NCBI RefSeq assembly: GCF_016728505.1
Contig: NZ_CP068159.1
Span: 868,001-932,000, forward strand
Length of the DNA: 64,000 bases
Reading direction: 5' to 3'
Source: Corynebacterium riegelii
GTDB lineage: Bacteria > Actinomycetota > Actinomycetes > Mycobacteriales > Mycobacteriaceae
The notes beneath the pieces are model-generated. The model ran no database searches and was not told the DNA's origin. It saw only the letters and a list, made by a program, of their open reading frames with translations. This document shows, piece by piece, positions 46,341 through 54,076 of the stretch. A program made the position numbers and the translations under genes. Each line of letters begins with the position of its first letter. Position 1 is the first letter of the stretch.

Positions 46341-46411
46341 ATTTAGCATTCTCACCGGCCTGGCCTGCCGGAGAACGAGTACATGTACCGATAAAGAAAC
46401 GAGGAAACCCA

Positions 46412-46513
46412 GTGGGTTCAGTAATTAAGAAGCGCCGCAAGCGTATGTCCAAGAAGAAGCACCGCAAGATGCTCCGCCGCACTCGTGTGCAGCGTCGTAA
46501 ACTTGGCAAGTAA
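46412..46513 (+). CDS. 30S ribosomal protein bS22 (AURKAIP1/COX24-type mini-protein)
   Basis: A 33-residue protein, GTG 46412 to TAA 46511-46513, easily missed because of its size. About half of its residues are Arg or Lys (start [19 protein letters not shown], end RRKLGK). The sequence is that of the actinobacterial protein found bound to the small ribosomal subunit in mycobacterial structures and named bS22. It has its own ribosome-binding site (GAGGAAA), a likely promoter and a strong terminator, as expected for a highly expressed ribosomal gene. Confidence 0.92.
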   Translation: MGSVIKKRRKRMSKKKHRKMLRRTRVQRRKLGK

Positions 46514-46526
46514 GCCTTAGGTTTTG

Positions 46527-46555
46527 GGCCCGCTCTGGTTAGAGCGGGCCTTTTT
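46527..46555 (+). terminator. Terminator of the bS22 gene
   Basis: Perfect 10-bp stem GGCCCGCTCT/AGAGCGGGCC with a four-base loop and TTTTT, starting 13 bp after the stop. Confidence 0.95.
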
Positions 46556-46565
46556 CGTTTAATCC

Positions 46566-46642
46566 TGACAAATGTGACAATTTGGGGTGGCCCATTGGAG
46601 TGCGACCTGGGGAAACGCAAATTGCGTTGTCACATTTGTCAG
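46566..46642. repeat. Intergenic repeat family A, copy A3 (77 bp)
   Basis: Arms TGACAAATGTGAC / GTCACATTTGTCA, perfect (position-9 pair G-C), core GCGACCTGGGGAAACG. Begins 10 bp after the T-run of the bS22 terminator. The whole 46514-46946 gap holds only this terminator, A3, B2 and a decayed C element. Confidence 0.85.
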
Positions 46643-46779
46643 CCGGACGTCCAGGCGGCACCCAGGCGGCGCCTCGAATCCTGAATTTGTTTCCCGAAAT
46701 CGGCCAAAGAATTCAGTTTCCCCAGGTCGCTGATGGCCTCAGGCCAAAAGAATTCAGGATTCTCTTTTCCTGACTGCCT
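46643..46779. repeat. Long direct repeat, left copy, containing family B copy B2
   Basis: The 85-bp B2 element is 46677-46761. Its 85 bases differ from B3 (48279-48363) at one position, and the likeness continues into the flanks: CCGGACG to the left (with a small internal duplication of CCAGGCGGC here) and CTCTTTTCCTGACTGCCT to the right. Left boundary of the OYE cassette. Confidence 0.85.
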
Positions 46780-46830
46780 TTTCGCAACCACTCGGGCACG
46801 GCCGGAATGCAACAATCCGGCGATTGCTTC
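46780..46830. repeat. Decayed intergenic repeat family C, copy C4
   Basis: Retains CGGGCACGGCCGGAATGC and the 22-nt terminal hairpin region (46809-46830); the 5' half is lost or diverged. Confidence 0.45.
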
Positions 46831-46946
46831 AGTGGCAGCGAATTTCGGTCGGCCGTCCGCCCGCACCATTTAAACCTAGGATCGGGTTTGAGACCGCTGT
46901 TCACTTAACCCCCTTTCGAGGGTTCTACTGAGAGAGGACCATTTCA

Positions 46947-48242
46947 ATGACCACTCCCAATGTTGACCCGACCGAGGTTTTCAAGCCCACCAAGCTTGGT
47001 CCAGTTGAGTTGCGAAACCACTTCATCAAGGCTGCGACGTCTGAGGGACGTTCGCCAAATGGCAAAGTCACTGATGAACTGATTGCGTACCACGAGGGTT
47101 TTGCCGCTGGTGGTATCGGGATGACCACCCTGGCGTACTGCGCTACCTCGAAGCGTGGCTTTTCGGCACCAGGCCAGATCTTGATGGAACGTGATTCCCT
47201 GCCTGGACTGAGGGATTTCACTGCCACGATGCATGCTCACGGCGCGAAGGCATCTTCCCAGCTTGGGCATGCCGGGCCAGTGGCTACGCGTCCGCTGATT
47301 GGGGAAACCCCCTGGGCGCCGTCGAAGTTCTTCAGCCCCACAAGCTTTAACTACTGCAAGGGGATTTCGAAGGCAGAGATTCAGCAGGCCATCCGCGAGT
47401 TTGCTGATGCTGCGGAGCTAGCCGCAGAAGCTGGATTCGATGCGCTCGAGTTGCACTTCGGTCACCTCTACCTGCCGTCGAGCTTCCTGTCGGGCTGGAT
47501 CAACCGCCGAGATGATGAGTACGGCGGCCACATTGAGAATCGCTCCCGCTTTGTCCGCGAGATCGCCGCAGCGGTGAAGGAGCGGGTGGGTGATGATGTT
47601 GCGATCATTGCCAAGATGAGCATGACGGATGGCATTCCGGGCTCCATTACCTTGCCAGATTCGTTGCAGACTGCGCAGATGCTGGATGCTGACGGCAACA
47701 TTGACGCACTGCTGTTGACTCAGGGCTCCTCCGTGTTGCGGCAAATGTGGCTGTTCAGGGGCGATGTGCCCGTGGACGGGTTTGCTGAGCACATGCCATT
47801 TCCTTTCGACGTTGGCGTCAAGCTCTTTGGCAAGAAGATGATGGGCGACTTCCCGTACGAGGACATGTACATGTTCGATGATGCCCGTCAGTTCTTAGAC
47901 AAGGTGAAGAACACCAAACTCATCCTGCTGGGTGGTCTGACCCGGCGTGAGCACTTTGAATTGGGGTACAAGGAAGGCTTTGAGTTCTTCGAGATTGGCC
48001 GCGCGTTGCTACGTGAACCGGACATGATTCAGAAGATTGAAAAGCAGCCTGAGTACAGGACGCTGTGCGACCACAATAACTACTGCATGCCGAGCGTTTT
48101 TGGACGCACGCATTGTGTGTACTCGCCTGACTACGCTGCGACTCCGGAGGATCGTCAGATTCGTCCAGAAGAAACCGCCGGTGCTTCCGGGTCGATGTAT
48201 GACGGCATGACCGCCAAGGAGAAGGAGAAGTACGGTCTCTAA
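46947..48242 (+). CDS. Old-Yellow-Enzyme-type NADH:flavin oxidoreductase
   Basis: A 431-residue FMN enzyme of the OYE/2,4-dienoyl-CoA-reductase TIM-barrel family. It shows LGPVELRNHFIKAATSEG at the N-terminus, AGPVATRP, a barrel segment with DALELHFGHLYLPSSFLS where most members have HGAHGYL, then DEYGGHIENRSRFVREI and a C-terminal phosphate-site-like EFFEIGRALLREPDM. It ends without the [4Fe-4S]/FAD domains, though CDHNNYC and RTHC cysteines remain near the end. The substrate is unknown. The start is ATG 46947 with GAGAGAGGA. The gene is flanked by direct repeats and has less C-biased codons than its neighbours, which suggests insertion. Confidence 0.83.
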   Translation: MTTPNVDPTEVFKPTKLGPVELRNHFIKAATSEGRSPNGKVTDELIAYHEGFAAGGIGMTTLAYCATSKRGFSAPGQILMERDSLPGLRDFTATMHAHGAKASSQLGHAGPVATRPLIGETPWAPSKFFSPTSFNYCKGISKAEIQQAIREFADAAELAAEAGFDALELHFGHLYLPSSFLSGWINRRDDEYGGHIENRSRFVREIAAAVKERVGDDVAIIAKMSMTDGIPGSITLPDSLQTAQMLDADGNIDALLLTQGSSVLRQMWLFRGDVPVDGFAEHMPFPFDVGVKLFGKKMMGDFPYEDMYMFDDARQFLDKVKNTKLILLGGLTRREHFELGYKEGFEFFEIGRALLREPDMIQKIEKQPEYRTLCDHNNYCMPSVFGRTHCVYSPDYAATPEDRQIRPEETAGASGSMYDGMTAKEKEKYGL

Positions 48243-48255
48243 CTCCGTTAGGGTT

Positions 48256-48381
48256 CCGGACGCCCAGGCGGCGCCTCGAATCCTGAATTTGTTTCCCGAA
48301 ATCGGGCAAAGAATTCAGTTTCCCCAGGTCGCTGATGGCCTCAGGCCAAAAGAATTCAGGATTCTCTTTTCCTGACTGCCT
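48256..48381. repeat. Long direct repeat, right copy, containing family B copy B3
   Basis: The 85-bp B3 element is 48279-48363 (terminal repeat AATCCTGAATT / AATTCAGGATT). It starts 14 bp after the OYE stop codon and is 1602 bp from B2, same orientation. Confidence 0.85.
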
Positions 48382-48395
48382 CGGGAACGGCGAGC

Positions 48396-48471
48396 GACGA
48401 AACAATCCCGGTAGTACATGCAGTCACCTGGGCGTTTAGGGTCCGGAATGCAATAATTCGGAAATTACTGC
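48396..48471. repeat. Intergenic repeat family C, copy C2 (76 bp)
   Basis: Starts GACGAAACAATCCC, core GTCACCTGGGCG, then GGTCCGGAATGC and the hairpin GCAATAATTC/GAAATTACTGC at the 3' end (48450-48471). Confidence 0.8.
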
Positions 48472-48474
48472 GGC

Positions 48475-48526
48475 GGAAGGCCTCAGCGGAGGGCCTAAGC
48501 GGAAGGCCTCAGCGGAGCGCCTAAGC
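48475..48526. repeat. Tandem array, four 13-bp units, overlapping a stop codon
   Basis: Units GGAAGGCCTCAGC, GGAGGGCCTAAGC, GGAAGGCCTCAGC and GGAGCGCCTAAGC alternate in two types. The last unit contains the TAG stop (48521-48523) of the minus-strand HAD gene. Confidence 0.85.
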
Positions 48527-49546
48527 GGCCTTTCGGCGCCGGGCAATCCTTAGCGCTGCACCAACAACGCCAGCGGCAGCGATGGCCGGAATGGCGTAGG
48601 AGCGGATGAGGCGGCGCATGGAGCGGTAGTCGCGAATCTCCCAGCCGCGCTGCTTAGCGTGCTGCCGCAATTGACGGTCCGGGTTGATGGCCACGGCGGC
48701 ACCGACCATCTCCAGCATTGGCAGATCGTTGATGGAGTCGGAGTAGGCGGTGCAGCGCTCTAGGTCCAGCTGTTGGAGGGCAGCCAACGCGGCGACGGCG
48801 TGCTGTTTGCCGGGGCCGTGGAGGATGTCGCCGACTAGGCGGCCGGTGAAAACACCGTCTTCCTCCTCAGCAACCGTGCCAAGTGCGCCGGTGAAGCCGA
48901 GGCGCTCTGCCAGTGCCTGGCCAATCTGGACAGGTGTTGCGGAAACCAACCACACCTGTTGGCCTGCGGCGAGGTGCATAGCCCCGAGTTCTACGGTGCT
49001 TTGGTACGCCTTGGTCAGCATGTGGTGGTCCACAATCTCGGCGCAAAGCTCCTGAAGTTCGGCGACGGACTTGCCTTTGACCAGGCTGAGGGCTTGCTCG
49101 CGGCCGGAGGCGATGTCATCGGCGTTTTCGGAGCCGGACACGCGGTACTTGACCTGTTTGACTAGGGCCGGGAAGATCTCACGAAGCGTGATGTAGCGGC
49201 GCTTAGCCAGCTGCTGGCCGAGCAGGATGAGGGAGGAGCCCTGGATCAGGGTGTTGTCGATGTCAAAGAACGCTGCCGCGCCGGGGTCCTGGGGGATGTC
49301 CGGGTCTGGCTGGTTGAGCTTTGGGCGTCCGGCGGTGGCAAAGGCGCCACCGACGGAATCAACACCAAGGGTGAATTCTTCAATGCCGATGCCGAAGGTT
49401 TCCTCGATGGCGGCTGCGGCGGCCGCTTCGCCGGCGGCGCGCTGCGCTTCGGCGTCGAGTGGGGGCAGTGCCAGGTCCTCAAAGAAGCGGCGCAGGTTGC
49501 CGTGGGAGACGGACCACTGGGCAAGGAGTTCGCTGGGCTCGGCCAT
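48521..49546 (-). CDS. HAD-IB family phosphatase (SerB1-like)
   Basis: A 341-residue protein. Residues 1-85 are an Ala-rich leader. The HAD core follows: motif I FFDIDNTLIQGSS (Asp95, Asp97), motif II WLVSATPVQ, motif III GPGKQHAVAAL, motif IV CTAYSDSINDLPML. A C-terminal hydrophobic segment (SYAIPAIAAAGVVGAAL) and basic end could fix it at the membrane. Homologues before the glutaredoxin-hemA genes in mycobacteria are called serB1 (Rv0505c), but phosphoserine as the substrate is not certain. It is divergent from the glutaredoxin gene. Confidence 0.85.
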   Translation of the reverse strand: MAEPSELLAQWSVSHGNLRRFFEDLALPPLDAEAQRAAGEAAAAAAIEETFGIGIEEFTLGVDSVGGAFATAGRPKLNQPDPDIPQDPGAAAFFDIDNTLIQGSSLILLGQQLAKRRYITLREIFPALVKQVKYRVSGSENADDIASGREQALSLVKGKSVAELQELCAEIVDHHMLTKAYQSTVELGAMHLAAGQQVWLVSATPVQIGQALAERLGFTGALGTVAEEEDGVFTGRLVGDILHGPGKQHAVAALAALQQLDLERCTAYSDSINDLPMLEMVGAAVAINPDRQLRQHAKQRGWEIRDYRSMRRLIRSYAIPAIAAAGVVGAALRIARRRKAA

Positions 49547-49580
49547 AGGGTTCCTCGGTTGCGGTTGAGGTTGGTGCTCT

Positions 49581-49622
49581 AGCTGTCTGTTAGCAGCTGT
49601 CTGTTAGCGTTAACGCGTTAAC
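49581..49622. promoter_or_regulatory. 14-bp tandem repeat plus 14-bp palindrome before the glutaredoxin gene
   Basis: AGCTGTCTGTTAGC occurs twice in direct succession (49581-49594, 49595-49608), followed at once by the perfect palindrome GTTAACGCGTTAAC (49609-49622). It sits between divergent genes 35-87 bp from each start, a good operator position. Confidence 0.6.
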
Positions 49623-49667
49623 TCGCACATCGTACCTAACAAAGCAAGAACTGGAGGACTCTAAGGG

Positions 49668-49904
49668 ATGAGGACTGTAGAACTCATGGTGAGGCAGGGT
49701 TGCGGTTCGTGTGTGAGGGTTGAGGGGGAGGTTCGGCGGGTCGTCGATAAGCATGAAGCTCTCATGCGGGTTGTGGATGTGGATACGGACCCTGAGCTGG
49801 CATTGGAATACGGGGACCGGGTGCCGGTTGTGGTGATTGACGGTGATGAGTTCGCGTGCTGGGAAGTGGATGCGGACGAGTTGGACGCAGAGCTTCGACG
49901 TTAG
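49668..49904 (+). CDS. Glutaredoxin-like thioredoxin-fold protein
   Basis: A 78-residue protein with the redox motif QGCGSCVRVEGEV (Cys12, Cys15), a central strand-helix, and the cis-Pro segment DRVPVVVIDGDEF. This matches the small actinobacterial glutaredoxin-like proteins encoded before hemA (Rv0508 position). It could supply reducing power to HemA or another enzyme, but this is inferred from synteny. The start is ATG 49668, with TGGAGGA upstream. hemA starts 46 bp later. Confidence 0.88.
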   Translation: MRTVELMVRQGCGSCVRVEGEVRRVVDKHEALMRVVDVDTDPELALEYGDRVPVVVIDGDEFACWEVDADELDAELRR

Positions 49905-49950
49905 AGGGCTATACTTTAGTTTGATTTTTTGGTGAGTTGGAGGAGATTGG

Positions 49951-51291
49951 GTGAGCGTACTCGTTGTGGGGATGTCCCATCGCTCGGCTCCTGTCGCGTT
50001 GCTTGAACGGCTGAGTATGGATGAGGCGGTGCAGGACACGACTGCAACCGCGTTGGTGGCGCAGCCGTCTCTCAGTGAAGCAATGATCATTTCCACCTGT
50101 AACAGGCTGGAGATTTACGCTGTTGCGAATGCATTCCACGTTGGTGTGGAAGATGTGTTGCAGGTGCTGGCTGACGTCTCTGGTGTCAGTGAGGCAGAGC
50201 TGCGCGGCTACCTGTACGTGCGCTACGCGGACGCGGCTGCAGAGCACGTGTTCTCAGTGGCCTCTGGGCTGGACTCCATGGTGGTGGGTGAGCAGCAGAT
50301 TATTGGCCAGGTGCGCTCGGCGTATCTGGATGCGGCGGAGCGCGGTACGGTTGGGCCGACGCTGCATTCGCTCGCGCAGTCCGCGTTGCATACGGGCAAG
50401 CGCGTGCACACGGAAACCGCGATCGATGAGGCCGGTGGGTCTATGGTCACCTTCGCCTTGGATGAGGCGATGGCGGAGATGGGTGTGGATTCGTTTGAGG
50501 GGCACACGGCCCTGGTGTTGGGTGCTGGCGCGATGAGTTCTTTGGCCGCAACGCAGCTGGGGAGGCGCGGTGTGGACAAGCTGATCATTGCCAACCGCAC
50601 GCGTTCCAATGCTGAGCGGCTCGCGGAGCACGCGCGGGAAGCTGGCGTGCCGGCGGAAGTGGTGGATTTCAACGCCCGCGCAGGTGCGATTTCGCGTGCT
50701 GACATCACGGTTTCTGCCACGGCGTCTGACGGCTTCACCATTACTGCGGAGGACCTTTCGGGGCCGACGATGTTGGTTGATTTGTCGCTGCCGCGCGATA
50801 TTGCAGATGATGTGGCAACGCGCGAGGGCGTGCGCCTGATCAACATTGAGTTTTTGCACAAGAAGCGCACTGCCAAGGGGGATTCGGCGGATGTTGTGGC
50901 GGTGCAAAACGCCAAGGAGATTGTGTCTGAGCAGGTTCGGGAGTTTTCCTCCCAGCAGCGGGTGCGCGAGGTGGCGCCGGCGGTTGCCAGGCTTCGCAGC
51001 AGTGCCACGGAGGTCCAGGAATTCGAGTTGGAGAAACTCAGGGCCAGGCTTGTGGACGTCAGTGAGGACGACTTTGCCCAAATCCAACGCACCGTACGCC
51101 GCGTAGTGGACAAGTTGCTGCACACGCCGACGGTGAAGATTAAGGAGCTGGTGGCTACAACGGACACTGTTAGCGTGGATACGGTGTTCGAGGAGTTGTT
51201 CGGCTTGGGCCGTCCCCCGGTTGCCGTTGATGCGGGGAGCCTGCCGCGCCCGGAAGAAATGCAGGCCAAAATGCAGGTCAAGGAGCTGTAA
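49951..51291 (+). CDS. hemA: Glutamyl-tRNA reductase
   Basis: A 446-residue enzyme making glutamate-1-semialdehyde from Glu-tRNA, the first committed step of heme synthesis. The catalytic Cys is in IISTCNRLEIYAV (Cys50). GLDSMVVGEQQIIGQV and the NADPH motif LVLGAGAMSSLAATQLG, then IIANRTRSNAERLAEH, are all intact. The C-terminal dimerisation helices are present. GTG 49951 is preceded by GGAGGAG. hemC follows with no gap (TAA-ATG), so translation is coupled. In corynebacteria this operon answers to heme-sensing two-component systems. Confidence 0.97.
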   Translation: MSVLVVGMSHRSAPVALLERLSMDEAVQDTTATALVAQPSLSEAMIISTCNRLEIYAVANAFHVGVEDVLQVLADVSGVSEAELRGYLYVRYADAAAEHVFSVASGLDSMVVGEQQIIGQVRSAYLDAAERGTVGPTLHSLAQSALHTGKRVHTETAIDEAGGSMVTFALDEAMAEMGVDSFEGHTALVLGAGAMSSLAATQLGRRGVDKLIIANRTRSNAERLAEHAREAGVPAEVVDFNARAGAISRADITVSATASDGFTITAEDLSGPTMLVDLSLPRDIADDVATREGVRLINIEFLHKKRTAKGDSADVVAVQNAKEIVSEQVREFSSQQRVREVAPAVARLRSSATEVQEFELEKLRARLVDVSEDDFAQIQRTVRRVVDKLLHTPTVKIKELVATTDTVSVDTVFEELFGLGRPPVAVDAGSLPRPEEMQAKMQVKEL

Positions 51292-52176
51292 ATGTTGCGC
51301 ATTGGTACTCGTGGATCTCACCTTGCTACTACCCAGGCAGGGCACGTCAGGGACTGGCTGATTGCAGGTGGTGCCCCGGCGGAGCTGCACATTGTGACCA
51401 CCCCTGGTGATTTATCGCAGGCACCGGTTGAGCGCATCGGTGTGGGCGTGTTTACGTCCGCGCTGCGTGATGCGTTGTTTGCCGGTGAGGTGGATGTTGC
51501 CGTGCACTCGTTTAAGGATTTGCCGACGGCGCCGGAACCACGCGCACACCTGATTGTGCCGAAGCGTGAGGATAACCGTGAGGCGCTGATTGCTCGCGAC
51601 GGTTTGACGTTGGCGGAGCTGCCGCAGGGCGCGAAGGTGGGAACGTCGGCGCCGCGCCGCATCTCACAGCTGCGTGCGCTGCGCCCGGACCTGGACATTC
51701 GCCCGCTGCGCGGCAACATTGAGCGCCGCATGAGCTTTGTTACCTCTGGTGAGTTGGACGCGATCATGTTGGCGTACGCGGGTCTGAGCCGCGGCGGGTA
51801 TGCGGATCGCGCCACCGAGGTGTTTTCGCCGGAGGTAGTGGTGCCGGCGCCGGCGCAGGGTGCGCTGGCAGTGGAGTGCCGCGCGGGCGATGCGGACAAC
51901 GCCGCACGTATTGATGCGCTGGCCTGCCCGGACGCCACCGTCCAGGCGACGGCGGAGCGCCAGGTGCTGGCAACGCTGCAGGCTGGCTGCACCGCGCCGG
52001 TTGCTGCTCACGCAACGCTGGATGGTGACACGCTGACGCTGACCGCAGGCGTATTCGCCCTGGACGGCTCGAAGCAGGTTGTGGAAACCCAGACTGGGCA
52101 GCGCTCGAATCCGGTGGCACTTGGCCAATCTGTGGCGGAAGCGTTGGTGGCACGCGGCGCAATGCCGTTGATGTAA
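51292..52176 (+). CDS. hemC: Porphobilinogen deaminase (hydroxymethylbilane synthase)
   Basis: A 294-residue enzyme joining four porphobilinogens. It has [17 protein letters not shown], the catalytic Asp region [34 protein letters not shown], and the dipyrromethane cofactor Cys in [11 protein letters not shown] (Cys233). The start abuts the hemA stop. An intrinsic terminator 10 bp after the stop separates it from hemD, so hemD either depends on read-through or has its own promoter. Confidence 0.97.
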   Translation: MLRIGTRGSHLATTQAGHVRDWLIAGGAPAELHIVTTPGDLSQAPVERIGVGVFTSALRDALFAGEVDVAVHSFKDLPTAPEPRAHLIVPKREDNREALIARDGLTLAELPQGAKVGTSAPRRISQLRALRPDLDIRPLRGNIERRMSFVTSGELDAIMLAYAGLSRGGYADRATEVFSPEVVVPAPAQGALAVECRAGDADNAARIDALACPDATVQATAERQVLATLQAGCTAPVAAHATLDGDTLTLTAGVFALDGSKQVVETQTGQRSNPVALGQSVAEALVARGAMPLM

Positions 52177-52186
52177 GCACGGGCGT

Positions 52187-52216
52187 AAAACGCATATAAA
52201 AAACACAGGCGTTTTT
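52187..52216 (+). terminator. Terminator after hemC
   Basis: AAAACGC (52187-52193) pairs with GCGTTTT (52209-52215) and the 3' strand runs into TTTTT. The stem is short and AT-rich in its loop, so termination may be partial. Confidence 0.6.
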
Positions 52217-52228
52217 GAATCCTGGGCA

Positions 52229-52312
52229 CTCCACTTTAAGGTGGAGATACCAAACGCTTTCACGTCTCGGCACAGCGGGGTGGCATAACGGCACCCTCGT
52301 CCGCGCCGAGAC
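52229..52312 (+). promoter_or_regulatory. Hairpin-rich leader between hemC and hemD
   Basis: Two further hairpins follow the terminator: CTCCAC/GTGGAG (52229-52246) and a 49-nt structure closed by GTCTCGGC (52264-52271) / GCCGAGAC (52305-52312) with an inner GGGGTG/CACCCT helix. They lie 30-110 nt before the hemD start. They may form an attenuator or a protein-responsive leader. Confidence 0.4.
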
Positions 52313-52341
52313 AACTATTTGTGCCTAGAAAAGTTCACTGT

Positions 52342-54066
52342 ATGACAAAGATCATCTTCGTCGGGGCAGGCCCGGGAAACCCTGATCTGCTGACCATCCG
52401 TGCACGCGAGGTGCTGGAGACCAATGCTATCGCGTTGGTTGATCCGGAGGTCTCTCAGGGTGTCCGTAACGTTGTTGCGGCAGGTCTTCCCGTCCCCCAG
52501 TCCAAGCTCGACGCGGCGAACGCGGAGTATGAGCAAATGGTGCTTGAGGCAAAACAGGCTGGTGCGCGCCGGAAACCTCCACGCCCGGAGCTGCCAACGG
52601 CGGCTGAGGTTGAGGAGTTGGCTGCGGGGGTTGACGGGGTCGTCGATAAGCTGAAAAATGCCCTTGAGCAGGCGGAAGCACTGTATGAGCAGGGCGATGG
52701 CGGCGACGGTGATGTGGTGCGCCTGGTCAGCGGCAACCCGTTGACGCGCGATTCGGTGATGGCGGAGGTGTCCGCGGTTGCTGCCGCTGGCCTGGAGTTT
52801 CAGGTGGTGCCGGGCATGAGCCTGCCGTCCACCGTGCCTTCCTTCGCCGGCATTGCGCTGGGCTCAACCTACACCGAGGCGGACCTGGCTAATGAGACCG
52901 TGGACTGGGATCAGCTGGCCACCGCGCCGCAGCCGCTGGTGTTCCAGGCAACGCAGGAACACCTGCCGCAGATGGCTAAGGAGCTGATGGATCGCGGTTT
53001 TGCGGCCAGCACTCCAGTAGCGGTGACCACGCACGGCACGACGCGTTTGCAGCGCACGTTTGATGCGACGCTGCAGACCGTGGCCAAGCTGGATGCGGAC
53101 CTGACCGGTCCGCTGGTGGTGACCTTGGGTACCGTGCCGGATGAACGCGCGAAGTACTCCTGGTGGGAAAACCGTCCGCTCTACGGCTGGCGTGTGCTGG
53201 TGCCGCGTGCCAAGGAGCAGGCTGGGTCGATGAGTGCGCGCTTAAGCTCCTATGGCGCAATCCCGCAGTCTGTGCCCACCATTTCCATGGAGCCGCCGCG
53301 CAACCCCGCGCAGATGGACCGTGCGATCAAGGGTATTGTTGAGGGCCGCTACCAGTGGGTGGTGTTTACCTCCGTCAACGCTGTTGATGCGGTGTGGGAC
53401 AAGTTTGCTGAGCTGGGTTTGGATGCGCGTTCCTTTGCCGGCGTGCACTTGGCTGCGGTGGGGCAGAAGACTGCGGACGCTGTGCGCGCCCGCGGCATGA
53501 TGCCGGAGCTGTTGCCGCACCGCACGAAGCAAAACGCGGCTGGCCTGGTTGAGGTGTTCCCGGAGTACGTCGAGGACATTGACCCAGTGTCGCGTGTGCT
53601 GCTGCCGCGCGCTGACCTGGGTACGGACGTGTTGGTGGACGGCCTTTTGGAGAAGGGCTGGGAAGTAGATGACGTGGTGGCCTACCGCACCGTGCGCGCC
53701 GCTCCGCCTGCACCTGAGGTGCGCGACATGATCAAGACCGGCGGTTTTGATGCCGTGTGCTTCACCTCTGCTTCCACCGTGAAGAACCTGGTTGGCATTG
53801 CTGGTAAGCCGCATCAGCGCACCATCATCGCCTGCATCGGCCCCATGGCGGCGGCTGAGGCGAAGGAGCAGGGCCTGCGTGTGGACGTGGTGCCGGAGGT
53901 TGCGGATGTGCCTTCGCTGGTCGACGCTTTGGCGGAGCACGTTGCGGAACTGCGCGCCGCTGGCCAGCTGCCGCCCCCGCGCAAGAAGCGCCGTGCCCGG
54001 CGGAAACCCGCTGAGGTAGAGACGGCCGCTGCAGCAGTTGCGGACGGAGCTGCGAGCGGGGAATAG
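52342..54066 (+). CDS. hemD: HemD: uroporphyrinogen-III synthase with N-terminal methyltransferase-like domain
   Basis: A 574-residue two-domain protein. Residues 1-270 resemble SAM-dependent uroporphyrinogen-III methyltransferase (IIFVGAGPGNPDLLTIRA; VVPGMSLPSTVPSFAGI), but the family GGDPF motif is replaced by SGNPLTRDS (about 130-138) and a charged insert lies at 58-120. Residues 285-545 are the synthase (VLVPRAKEQAGSMSARLSSYG; WVVFTSVNAVDAV; FDAVCFTSASTVKNL). The same layout occurs in mycobacterial Rv0511. The synthase closes ring D; the methyltransferase part may be inactive. The end is Arg/Lys-rich. ATG 52342 was preferred over GTG 52321. Confidence 0.9.
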   Translation: MTKIIFVGAGPGNPDLLTIRAREVLETNAIALVDPEVSQGVRNVVAAGLPVPQSKLDAANAEYEQMVLEAKQAGARRKPPRPELPTAAEVEELAAGVDGVVDKLKNALEQAEALYEQGDGGDGDVVRLVSGNPLTRDSVMAEVSAVAAAGLEFQVVPGMSLPSTVPSFAGIALGSTYTEADLANETVDWDQLATAPQPLVFQATQEHLPQMAKELMDRGFAASTPVAVTTHGTTRLQRTFDATLQTVAKLDADLTGPLVVTLGTVPDERAKYSWWENRPLYGWRVLVPRAKEQAGSMSARLSSYGAIPQSVPTISMEPPRNPAQMDRAIKGIVEGRYQWVVFTSVNAVDAVWDKFAELGLDARSFAGVHLAAVGQKTADAVRARGMMPELLPHRTKQNAAGLVEVFPEYVEDIDPVSRVLLPRADLGTDVLVDGLLEKGWEVDDVVAYRTVRAAPPAPEVRDMIKTGGFDAVCFTSASTVKNLVGIAGKPHQRTIIACIGPMAAAEAKEQGLRVDVVPEVADVPSLVDALAEHVAELRAAGQLPPPRKKRRARRKPAEVETAAAAVADGAASGE

Positions 54067-54076
54067 GATGGGGCGC

